From VRUE01 sp050258095 (GTDB lineage: Bacteria; Actinomycetota; Thermoleophilia; Solirubrobacterales; 70-9): 14,360 nt of DNA. This document shows, piece after piece, positions 5,914-12,193 of this stretch (its first letter is position 1; each line of letters begins with the position of its first letter). The notes beneath the pieces are model-generated. The model was not told the origin of the DNA, ran no database searches, and was given only the letters and a program-made list of their open reading frames with translations. The stretch is taken from the NCBI GenBank assembly GCA_050258095.1, contig JBLMYD010000148.1:1-14360 (forward strand), in the 5' to 3' direction. The translations under genes were made by a program, and so were the position numbers.

Positions 5914-6930
5914 TCAGGATGGCTTCTCGTCGTGACCGCCGAACTGCTTGCGCATCGCGGAGAGGATCTTATCCGCGAAGTCGTCGAGACCACGAGAGGA
6001 AAAGCGCTCATAGAGCGCGGTTGTCAGCACCGGCGCCGGCACGCCCTCGTCGATCGCCGCGATCGAGGTCCAGCGACCCTCGCCCGAGTCCGAGACGCGG
6101 CCGGCGAACCCGGCGAGGTCGGGCGATTCGCGCATCGCCGCCGCCGTCAGGTCGAGCAGCCAGGAGCCGATCACGCTGCCCCGCCGCCAGACCTCGGCCA
6201 CCTCGGGCAGGTCGATGTCGTACTGGTAGTACTCGGGCTGCTCGAGCGGCGCCGTCTCGGCGTCGGCTTCGCGCTGCACCTTGCCGGCGTTGGCGTTCTC
6301 GAGGATGTTGAGGCCCTCGGCGTAGGCGGCCATCACGCCGTACTCGATCCCGTTGTGGACCATCTTCACGAAGTGCCCGGCGCCGTTCGGGCCGCAGTGC
6401 AGGTAGCCGTTCTCCGAGGGCGAGGGGTCGCCGGAGCGGCCCGGCGTGCGCTCGGCTGACTCGACGCCGGGCGCCAGCGAGGCGAAGACCGGGTCGAGGC
6501 GCTCGACCGCGCGGTCGGGGCCGCCGATCATCAGGCAGTAGCCGCGCTCGAGGCCGAAGACGCCGCCGCTGGTGCCGCAATCGACGAAGTCGACGTCCTG
6601 CTCGCGCAGCGTCGCCGCGCGGCGGATGTCGTCGCGGTAGTAGGAGTTGCCGCCGTCGACGATCGCGTCGCCCGCCTCGAGCACGGCGGCGACGTCGGCG
6701 ATCGTCTTCTCGGTGATCTCGCCGGCGGGGACCATCACCCAGACCGAGCGCGGCGCGCTCAGCTTCGCGGCCAGCTCCGCCGGCGAGGAGGCGCCCTCCG
6801 CGCCCTCTCCGGCCAGCTCGGAGACGGCATCGGGGTTGACGTCGTAGGCGACGATCCGGTGACCGTCGCGCATCAGCCGGCGCGCCATGTTGGCGCCCAT
6901 CCGCCCGAGCCCTACCATTCCCAGCTCCAT
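5914..6930 (-). CDS. gnd: 6-phosphogluconate dehydrogenase, decarboxylating (short type)
   Basis: Gnd oxidises and decarboxylates 6-phosphogluconate to ribulose-5-phosphate. At 338 aa it belongs to the short class (about 300-340 aa) rather than the ~470-aa E. coli type. The Rossmann start is MELGMVGLGRMGANMARRL with GxGxxG at 7-12. DGGNSYYRDD (92-101), DCGTSGGVFGLERGYCLMIGG (117-137) and GAGHFVKMVHNGIEY (183-197) carry the substrate and catalytic residues, including the catalytic Lys and the HNGIEY motif. The second Rossmann strand ends in AYDVNPD with D30, which in this superfamily usually favours NAD+. ATG 6930 overlaps the divergent zwf ATG. A TAGGGT hexamer (revcomp of 6938-6943) sits 7 nt before it, so the mRNA may be leaderless, though GGGTGG could also act as a weak Shine-Dalgarno. 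A longer in-frame start at 6975 would overlap zwf further. Confidence 0.93.
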   Translation of the reverse strand: MELGMVGLGRMGANMARRLMRDGHRIVAYDVNPDAVSELAGEGAEGASSPAELAAKLSAPRSVWVMVPAGEITEKTIADVAAVLEAGDAIVDGGNSYYRDDIRRAATLREQDVDFVDCGTSGGVFGLERGYCLMIGGPDRAVERLDPVFASLAPGVESAERTPGRSGDPSPSENGYLHCGPNGAGHFVKMVHNGIEYGVMAAYAEGLNILENANAGKVQREADAETAPLEQPEYYQYDIDLPEVAEVWRRGSVIGSWLLDLTAAAMRESPDLAGFAGRVSDSGEGRWTSIAAIDEGVPAPVLTTALYERFSSRGLDDFADKILSAMRKQFGGHDEKPS

Positions 6931-6943
6931 GTCCACCACCCTA
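6913..6943. promoter_or_regulatory. Overlapping divergent zwf/gnd start region with two -10 candidates
   Basis: CATG at 6928-6931 contains both start codons: ATG 6930 on the minus strand (gnd) and ATG 6929 on the plus strand (zwf). TACCAT (6913-6918) lies 10 nt before the zwf ATG, inside gnd. TAGGGT on the minus strand (6938-6943) lies 7 nt before the gnd ATG, inside zwf. Both fit TANNNT -10 elements of leaderless promoters. Promoter activity is inferred; the overlap is seen directly. Confidence 0.5.
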
Positions 6944-8365
6944 CCCGCCGACGCCCTCGTCGTCTTCGGCATCACCGGCGACCTGGCGAAGAAGATGACC
7001 TTCCGGGCGCTCTACCGCCTGGAGGCGCGCAAGAAGCTCGACTGCCCGATCGTCGGCGTCGCGATCGACGAGTGGTCGCTCGAGCAGCTGCGCCGGCACG
7101 CGCGCGACTCGATCGAGGCCAGCGTCAAGGAGCCCGACGACGACGTCCTCGACCGGCTCACGGCCCGCATCTCCTACGTGCAGGGCGACTACGCCGAGCC
7201 CGACACCTTCAAGCGCGTCGCCGACGCGGTCGGCGCGGCGGCCGGCGAGGTGCGCTCGCCGGTCTTCTACCTCGAGGTCCCGCCGGCGCTCTTCTGCCCC
7301 GTGGTCAAGGGGCTGAGCGAGGTCGGCCTCACAGACAACGGCCGGGTCGTGATCGAGAAGCCCTTCGGGCACGATCTCGAATCGGCCCGCCAGCTCAACG
7401 CCGAACTGCACGAGCTGCTGCGCGAGGACCAGATCCTGCGCATCGACCACTACCTGGGCAAGGAGCCGGTGATGGACATCGCCTACCTGCGCTTCGCCAA
7501 CTCGATGCTGGAGCCGGTCTGGAATCGCGAGCACGTCTCGCACGTGCAGACGACGATCGCCGAGGACTTCGGCGTCGAGGACCGCGGCCGCTTCTACGAC
7601 GCGGTCGGCGCGATGCGCGACGTGATCCAGAACCACGCCCTGCAGGTGCTCTCGCTAATCGCGATGGAGCCGCCGGCCGGCAACCAGCCGGACTCGGTGC
7701 GCGACAAGAAGCTGGAGCTGTTCAAGGCGGTGCGGGCGGCGGACCCGGCCCGCTACGTGCGCGGCCAGTACGAGGGCTTCCGCGAAGTGCCGGACGTGGC
7801 GCCGGACTCGACCACCGAGACCTTTGCCGCGATCGAGCTGGCGATCGACAACTGGCGCTGGAGCGGCGTCCCCTTCTTCGTCCGCGCCGGCAAGAACCTG
7901 CCGGTCAAGGCCTCCGAGGTGACCGTCGTCTTCAAGCGGCCACCGAAGCTCGGCATCGGCCCGGGCCGGCTGCCCGAACCGAACCAGCTGACGGTGCGGA
8001 TCGAGCCCACCCCCGGCGCCCGCATCCGCCTCTTCGCCAAGCAGGCGGGCGAGGAGACCTTCGAGCCGGCCGACCTCGAGGTCCTCTTCGAGAAGGTCGC
8101 GGGCGAGGAGCCCGAGCCCTACGAGCGCCTGCTCGGCGACGCGCTCGCCGGCCGCGCCCAGCTCTTCACCCGCGAGGACGCGGTCGAGGAGACCTGGCGG
8201 ATCGTCCAGCCGCTGCTCGACGAGCCGGGGCCGGTGCACCCCTACCCGGCGGGGACCTGGGGACCGGAGGCCGCCGAGTCCCTGACGCGCGGCATCTGCA
8301 ACTGGTTCGAGCCCTGGCTGCCCGGCCCCTCCGCCGCGCTCGAGAGCGGCGTGCTAGGTTTTTAG
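6929..8365 (+). CDS. zwf: Glucose-6-phosphate dehydrogenase
   Basis: Zwf oxidises glucose-6-phosphate to 6-phosphogluconolactone, the entry step of the oxidative pentose phosphate pathway. The 478-aa length is standard. The coenzyme loop is FGITGDLAKKMTF (13-25; commonly GxSGDLAKK). EKPFGHDL is at 143-150, the substrate and catalytic segment RIDHYLGKEPVMD at 171-183, and the general-base histidine H236 in VIQNHALQVLSL. The C-terminal beta-sheet domain is complete. The second coenzyme strand reads IVGVAIDEW (41-49). The residue that aligns with the NADP+ 2'-phosphate-binding Arg46 of Leuconostoc mesenteroides is Ile46, followed by Asp47. ATG 6929 is the best start; it has no Shine-Dalgarno but has TACCAT 10 nt upstream. 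An earlier ATG at 6887 is possible but would overlap gnd by 44 bases. Confidence 0.95.
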   Translation: MSTTLPADALVVFGITGDLAKKMTFRALYRLEARKKLDCPIVGVAIDEWSLEQLRRHARDSIEASVKEPDDDVLDRLTARISYVQGDYAEPDTFKRVADAVGAAAGEVRSPVFYLEVPPALFCPVVKGLSEVGLTDNGRVVIEKPFGHDLESARQLNAELHELLREDQILRIDHYLGKEPVMDIAYLRFANSMLEPVWNREHVSHVQTTIAEDFGVEDRGRFYDAVGAMRDVIQNHALQVLSLIAMEPPAGNQPDSVRDKKLELFKAVRAADPARYVRGQYEGFREVPDVAPDSTTETFAAIELAIDNWRWSGVPFFVRAGKNLPVKASEVTVVFKRPPKLGIGPGRLPEPNQLTVRIEPTPGARIRLFAKQAGEETFEPADLEVLFEKVAGEEPEPYERLLGDALAGRAQLFTREDAVEETWRIVQPLLDEPGPVHPYPAGTWGPEAAESLTRGICNWFEPWLPGPSAALESGVLGF

Positions 8366-8369
8366 CTCG

Positions 8370-8383
8370 TTAGGGTCACCTAA
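8370..8383. promoter_or_regulatory. Palindromic operator candidate upstream of the iron permease gene
   Basis: TTAGG (8370-8374) and CCTAA (8379-8383) form an inverted repeat around GTCA. The half-site equals that of DtxR/IdeR iron repressor boxes, but the spacing is 4 rather than 9. A TAGGGT -10-like hexamer (8371-8376) overlaps the left arm, so a bound repressor would block the promoter. It lies 48 bases upstream of the FTR1 start. Iron control is inferred from the half-site and the target gene. Confidence 0.45.
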
Positions 8384-8405
8384 TTCGGGTGGCCGAAGAG
8401 GACGG

Positions 8406-8435
8406 ATGGAAGCCAAGGAGCACGTCACCGGATGA
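8406..8435 (+). CDS. Possible 9-codon leader peptide upstream of the iron permease gene
   Basis: ATG 8406 opens a 9-codon frame (MEAKEHVTG) whose TGA overlaps the FTR1 ATG as ATGA (8432-8435). It has its own Shine-Dalgarno-like GAAGAGGA about 5 nt upstream, while the AAGGAG inside it (8415-8420) is 11 nt from the FTR1 start, longer than ideal. Translation of the mini-gene could couple to FTR1. A frame this short arises easily by chance. Confidence 0.25.
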   Translation: MEAKEHVTG

Positions 8436-9304
8436 TCCCGACCTTTGTGATCGCGCTGCGCGAGGGTGTAGAGGCCTCGCTGATCATCGGCATCATCGCT
8501 GCCTTCCTGGTCAAGGAGGGGCGGCGCGACGCGATCCGCCAGATGTGGGCGGGGGTCGCCGTCGCCGTCGCGCTCTGCGTCGCGATCGCCGTGATCCTGC
8601 GCGTCGTCGGCCAGGAGCTGCCCCAGCGCGGGCAGGACTCGCTGGAGACGACGATCGGCGCGATCGCCGTCGGCGCGGTCACCTACATGATCGTCTGGAT
8701 GCGGCGCAACGCGCGCGGGATCAAAAGGTCGCTCGAAGGGCACGCGGCGAGCGCCCTGGCAACCGGCTCGGCGATCGCGCTGGTCGCGATGGCCTTCCTC
8801 GCGGTGCTGCGCGAGGGCTTCGAGACCTCGGTCTTCCTCCTCGCCGCCTTCCAGGACGCCGCCGACACGACCGCGGCCGGCGCCGGCGCCGTCCTCGGCC
8901 TGCTCGCCGCCGTCGCGATCGGCATCGGCATCTACCGCGGCGGCGTGCACATCAACCTCGCCCGCTTCTTCCGGGTCACCGGGCTGATCCTCGTCTTCGT
9001 CGCCGCCGGCCTGCTCTCGACCTCGCTGCACACCGCCCACGAGGCCGGCTGGTTCAACGGCCTGCAGAGCCACGCAATCGACCTCACCTGGCTGGTGCAG
9101 CCGGGGACGATCTCGGGCTCGCTGCTGACCGGGATGCTGGGGCTGCAACCGAAGCCGACCGTCGGCGAGGTCGCGATCTACCTCCTCTACGCGATCCCGA
9201 TGGCGCTCTACGTGCTCTGGCCCGACCGGCTGCGGCTGCGCCCGGCGCCGGCTCGCCGACGCCGCGGCCCGGCCCCCGCCGCGGGCGCCGAGAGCCCAGC
9301 CTGA
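8432..9304 (+). CDS. efeU: FTR1/EfeU-family iron permease
   Basis: The 290-aa integral membrane protein carries the two REGxE motifs that define the FTR1/EfeU iron permease family: REGVE at 10-14 in the first helix and REGFE at 127-131 in the fourth. These acidic motifs bind iron during passage. Hydrophobic segments at about 3-25, 38-57, 72-92, 110-140, 146-166, 182-198 and 245-263 fit the usual seven helices. The C-terminal tail is Arg/Pro/Ala-rich and probably cytosolic. The EfeO and EfeB partners, which deliver and oxidise or de-haem iron, are not in this window, so it stands alone or works with distant genes. The start is ATG 8432; no alternative in-frame start lies closely upstream. A palindromic site overlapping a -10-like TAGGGT lies upstream and may give iron-dependent repression. 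recQ follows after 35 bases. Confidence 0.88.
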   Translation: MIPTFVIALREGVEASLIIGIIAAFLVKEGRRDAIRQMWAGVAVAVALCVAIAVILRVVGQELPQRGQDSLETTIGAIAVGAVTYMIVWMRRNARGIKRSLEGHAASALATGSAIALVAMAFLAVLREGFETSVFLLAAFQDAADTTAAGAGAVLGLLAAVAIGIGIYRGGVHINLARFFRVTGLILVFVAAGLLSTSLHTAHEAGWFNGLQSHAIDLTWLVQPGTISGSLLTGMLGLQPKPTVGEVAIYLLYAIPMALYVLWPDRLRLRPAPARRRRGPAPAAGAESPA

Positions 9305-9325
9305 CCCCGTATCCGCGGACGCGAA

Positions 9326-9331
9326 TAGCCT
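9326..9331 (+). promoter_or_regulatory. Candidate -10 element of recQ
   Basis: TAGCCT fits the TANNNT -10 pattern and ends 8 nt before the GTG start of recQ, with no Shine-Dalgarno in between. This suggests a leaderless recQ transcript started inside the FTR1-recQ gap. No -35 could be assigned. Confidence 0.35.
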
Positions 9332-9339
9332 GCGCCGTC

Positions 9340-10893
9340 GTGACGTCGGGGGCTGGAGATCGCGCCGATCGGCTGCTCGGAGAGCTTGGCTTCTCCGCGT
9401 GGAGGCCCGGGCAGCGGGAGGCCGTGGTGGCGGCGCTGGAAGGGCGGGACTCGTTGGTGGTGATGCCGACCGGCGGCGGGAAGAGCCTCTGCTACCAGCT
9501 GCCAGGGCTGGCGAGCGAGGATCTGACCGTGGTGGTCAGTCCTCTGATCGCCCTGATGCAGGACCAGTGGCAGCGGCTGAATAGGGCCGGTCGACCGGCC
9601 GCGATGATCTCCTCGGGGATGAGCGCCGAGGCGGCGCGGGCGGCGCTCGACCAGGTGCGCGGCGGCGAGGCCCGGATCGTCTACTGCTCGCCGGAGCGCT
9701 TCGCCTCGACCGTCTTCCTCGATGCGCTGGCGCGGCGTCGCATCGACCTGATGGCGGTCGACGAGGCGCACTGCGTCTCGGAGTGGGGTCACGACTTCCG
9801 CCCCGACTACCTGCGCCTGCCCGAGGTGGCCGAGCGGCTCGGCCGGCCGACGGTGATGGCCTGCACGGCGACGGCGACGCAGGCCGTGGCGAGCGAGATC
9901 GTCACCCGCTTCGGGCTGCGCGACCCGCTCCAGATCCGTTCCGGATTCGACCGTCCCAACCTCTCCTTCGACGTCGTGCCGCTCGAGGGGAAGGGCTCGG
10001 TGGCGCGCCGCCTCGCCCTGCTCGAGGCGGGTCTCTCCGACCCGGCCAACCGGCCCGCGATCGTCTACTGCGGCACCCGCCGCGATTCCGACGAGCTGGC
10101 GGCGCACCTGCGCGAGCGCGGGCTGCGAGCCCTCGCCTACCACGCGGGGATGGAGGCGCCGGACCGCGAGGCGGCCCAGGAGCGCTTCATGCGCGGCGAG
10201 GCCGAGGCGATCGTCGCCACCAACGCCTTCGGCATGGGAGTCGACAAGGCCGACGTGCGCTCGGTCTGGCACATGACGATCCCGACCAGCCTCGAGGCCT
10301 ACTACCAGGAGGCTGGGCGGGCGGGGCGCGACGGGCTGCCGGCGCGGGCGGCGCTGCTGGCGATGAAGGCCGATCTGGGACGCCTCGTCCGCTTCAACCA
10401 GCAGCGCAGCGGCGACCCGGAGCTGGCGATCGCTCGCGAGCGCGGCTGGCGCGACTACCGCACGATCAAGTCGTTCGTCTACGACGAGCGCTGCCGGCGG
10501 CGCAGCGTCCTCGACCACTTCGGCGACCGCGCCGCGGGGGCGCCGCTCGGCCGCTGCTGCGACGTCTGCGACCCGGTCGACTGGCTGCCCGACCCGGCGA
10601 CGGTCGCGATCCAGCCGTCGCGGCGGGCCGCCAAGCCGGCGGCGCCTCCGGCGGAGCCGGCCGCGGCCGACGAGCCGCTCTTCGAGCGGTTGAAGGCGTG
10701 GCGACTGCAGGCGGCGCAGGGCAAGCCCGCCTACACCGTCGCCCACAACTCGACCCTGATCGCGATCGCCGCCGCCCGCCCGGTCGACGAGTCCGGCCTC
10801 GCCGCGATCCGGGGCATCGGGCCCAGCTTCATCGCCAAGTACGCGGACGAGGTGCTCGAGATCGTCACCCAAACCGACAGCCGACGGGACTGA
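9340..10893 (+). CDS. recQ: ATP-dependent DNA helicase RecQ (no winged-helix domain)
   Basis: RecQ unwinds DNA 3' to 5' during recombination and replication-fork repair. The 517-aa protein shows all motifs in order: motif 0 GFSAWRPGQ (17-25), Walker A MPTGGGKS (42-49), Ia VVVSPLIALMQDQ (64-76), DEAH (141-144) with the RecQ aromatic loop CVSEWGHDFRP, III ACTATAT (174-180), IV IVYCGTRRDS, V VATNAFGMGVDKADVR (292-307) and VI YYQEAGRAGRDG (321-332). A Zn-binding block has C385, C406, C407 and C410. An HRDC domain (about 447-510) follows a Pro/Ala-rich linker (420-446), which stands where the RQC winged helix would be. GTG 9340 was chosen because the conserved domain begins soon after and a -10-like element sits 8 nt upstream. 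The long frame open further upstream overlaps FTR1 in another frame. The last codons and stop lie in a palindromic repeat. Confidence 0.93.
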   Translation: MTSGAGDRADRLLGELGFSAWRPGQREAVVAALEGRDSLVVMPTGGGKSLCYQLPGLASEDLTVVVSPLIALMQDQWQRLNRAGRPAAMISSGMSAEAARAALDQVRGGEARIVYCSPERFASTVFLDALARRRIDLMAVDEAHCVSEWGHDFRPDYLRLPEVAERLGRPTVMACTATATQAVASEIVTRFGLRDPLQIRSGFDRPNLSFDVVPLEGKGSVARRLALLEAGLSDPANRPAIVYCGTRRDSDELAAHLRERGLRALAYHAGMEAPDREAAQERFMRGEAEAIVATNAFGMGVDKADVRSVWHMTIPTSLEAYYQEAGRAGRDGLPARAALLAMKADLGRLVRFNQQRSGDPELAIARERGWRDYRTIKSFVYDERCRRRSVLDHFGDRAAGAPLGRCCDVCDPVDWLPDPATVAIQPSRRAAKPAAPPAEPAAADEPLFERLKAWRLQAAQGKPAYTVAHNSTLIAIAAARPVDESGLAAIRGIGPSFIAKYADEVLEIVTQTDSRRD

Positions 10894-10929
10894 AACATCC
10901 CCTATATGGAGGGTTTTAGTCCCGTCGGC
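10880..10929. repeat. Palindromic repeat overlapping the recQ stop (copy 1)
   Basis: GCCGACGGGACT (10880-10891) and AGTCCCGTCGGC (10918-10929) are perfect 12-bp inverted arms. Pairing continues inward over about five more positions (GAAAC with GTTTT, one G-U), leaving a loop around CCTATAT. The recQ TGA (10891-10893) is inside the left arm. The outer GCCGACGGGAC followed by (T)GAAA recurs at 14320. It may also act as a terminator, although there is no T-run after the stem. Confidence 0.7.
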
Positions 10930-11099
10930 GGTGGAGGGCGAGTGGGGGGTGCCAGCGTCGCAGCGGATCGATCACCGCCGTCAAGTGTTACGGCCATATC
11001 GACTCTCTCCCGGTGGCGGGCCGGTTTTGCAAACGACACCTCCGAGTGCGGCCCGCCGGCCGGGAGGGACACCGACTCCCCCGGTCGAATGAAGCTCGG

Positions 11100-12167
11100 A
11101 TGACCCGCGGAACGCGAGCCCGAACCTGCCTGGCGGCGCTGGCCGCGATCGCGCTCTGCCTGGCGGCGCCGGCCGACGCGGGCGCGGCCAGGTTGCTGCC
11201 CCCGGGCAAGCGGGTCTTCTTCGGCGTCAGCGACACGGGCAACCCGGCCAACTTCGGCGAATTCAGCGAAGCCCTGAACAAGCACCCGGCCCTGATCGAG
11301 ACCTTCCGCAGCTGGGGCTCGGACTTCCACGGCTCGATCGAACGCTGGCAGGACGCGCGGGCGAGGCCGGTCCTGCACCTGACGACGGCCGACCCCCAGG
11401 ACGGCCACGAGCTGATCACGCCTCGCGCGATCGCGCAGGGGCGCGGGGACAGCTTCCTGATCCGGCTCAACCGGCTCTTCTCGGCGAAGGGGATGCCCGC
11501 CTACATCCGGCCCCTCGGCGAGCCGAACCGCTGCCTCAACCCGTACGCCTTCTACGACTGCGCCGGCCAGCGCCGCGACGCCGCCCACAAGCCGCGCTGG
11601 TACCGGCTCGCCTTCCGGCGCATGTACATAGTCCTCCACGGGGGCGGCAAGCTGCCCGCGCTCGACGCCCGCCTGGCGAAGGCCGGCCTGCCGCCGCTGC
11701 GCGGCGAAATCGGCGGCCTGCCGAAAGCGCCGGTCGCGGTGATCTGGGGCACCCTGCCGGCCGGCTCGCCGACCGTGCCCGGGAACCGCCCGCGCCACTT
11801 CTACCCCGGCTGGCGCTACGTCGACTGGGTCGGCACCGACTTCTACTCCGACAACCAGGACTGGAAAGCGCTGACCGGCCTCTACAACCGCTTCGCCGGC
11901 AAGCCCTTCGCGTTGCCCGAGTTCGGCATCTCCACCGGCGACGACACCACCTACGTCAAGCGCCTGTTCGTCTGGGTGCGCAGGCACAAGCGCTGCCGGA
12001 TGCTCGTCTACTACCAGGACTTCGGCTCGACCAGCCCCTACCGGATCCAGAACTACCCGGCGAGCCTGGCGACGATGAGCAGGTTCCTCCACAACCCGGT
12101 CTTCCCGCCCTTCGCTCCCCACTTTCCCGAAGCGCCGCCACCGCCGCCGGGTGGGGTGGCGCCGTAG
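11100..12167 (+). CDS. Secreted GH26-like glycoside hydrolase
   Basis: The 355-aa product begins with a signal peptide (basic MTRGTRART, a hydrophobic stretch LAALAAIALCLAAP, then ADAGA), so it is probably exported. The mature part resembles the (beta/alpha)8 barrel of GH26 beta-mannanases and related enzymes. FFGVSDTGN (40-48) is the first strand, and AYIRPLGEPNRCLN (134-147) holds a candidate acid/base E141 in the place of the usual RPxHEMN. VDWVGTDFYSDN follows at 241-252, and FALPEFGIST (270-279) provides candidate nucleophile E274. The acid/base loop has Gly-Glu-Pro rather than His-Glu-Met, so activity and substrate are uncertain. C145 and C154 could form a disulphide. A proline-rich tail (PEAPPPPPGG) ends the protein. 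The start fits the signal peptide; no good Shine-Dalgarno is near. It converges with a membrane glycosyltransferase gene, suggesting surface glycan metabolism. Confidence 0.7.
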   Translation: MTRGTRARTCLAALAAIALCLAAPADAGAARLLPPGKRVFFGVSDTGNPANFGEFSEALNKHPALIETFRSWGSDFHGSIERWQDARARPVLHLTTADPQDGHELITPRAIAQGRGDSFLIRLNRLFSAKGMPAYIRPLGEPNRCLNPYAFYDCAGQRRDAAHKPRWYRLAFRRMYIVLHGGGKLPALDARLAKAGLPPLRGEIGGLPKAPVAVIWGTLPAGSPTVPGNRPRHFYPGWRYVDWVGTDFYSDNQDWKALTGLYNRFAGKPFALPEFGISTGDDTTYVKRLFVWVRRHKRCRMLVYYQDFGSTSPYRIQNYPASLATMSRFLHNPVFPPFAPHFPEAPPPPPGGVAP

Positions 12168-12193
12168 CGCCCCGCGCCGCGACGGGCGGCGGC

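Noticed and set aside
8370..8383. Canonical IdeR/DtxR box
   Set aside because: The half-sites match, but the standard 19-bp box has nine bases between them; here there are four. It is kept only as a variant operator candidate.
8389..9339. Upstream in-frame extension of recQ across the FTR1 gene
   Set aside because: The extension is Arg-rich shadow sequence of FTR1 in another frame; RecQ homology starts only after GTG 9340.
11060..11083. CCGGGAG/CTCCCCCGG hairpin upstream of the GH26-like gene
   Set aside because: The stem is short and bulged, in GC-rich DNA where such pairs are common, and has no matching riboswitch or attenuator features.
10906..11103. Open frame of 65 codons ending in an ATGA overlap with the GH26-like start
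   Set aside because: It begins in the loop of the palindromic repeat, is low-complexity Gly/Ser/Arg, has no ribosome site, and resembles no family. The overlap is probably chance.
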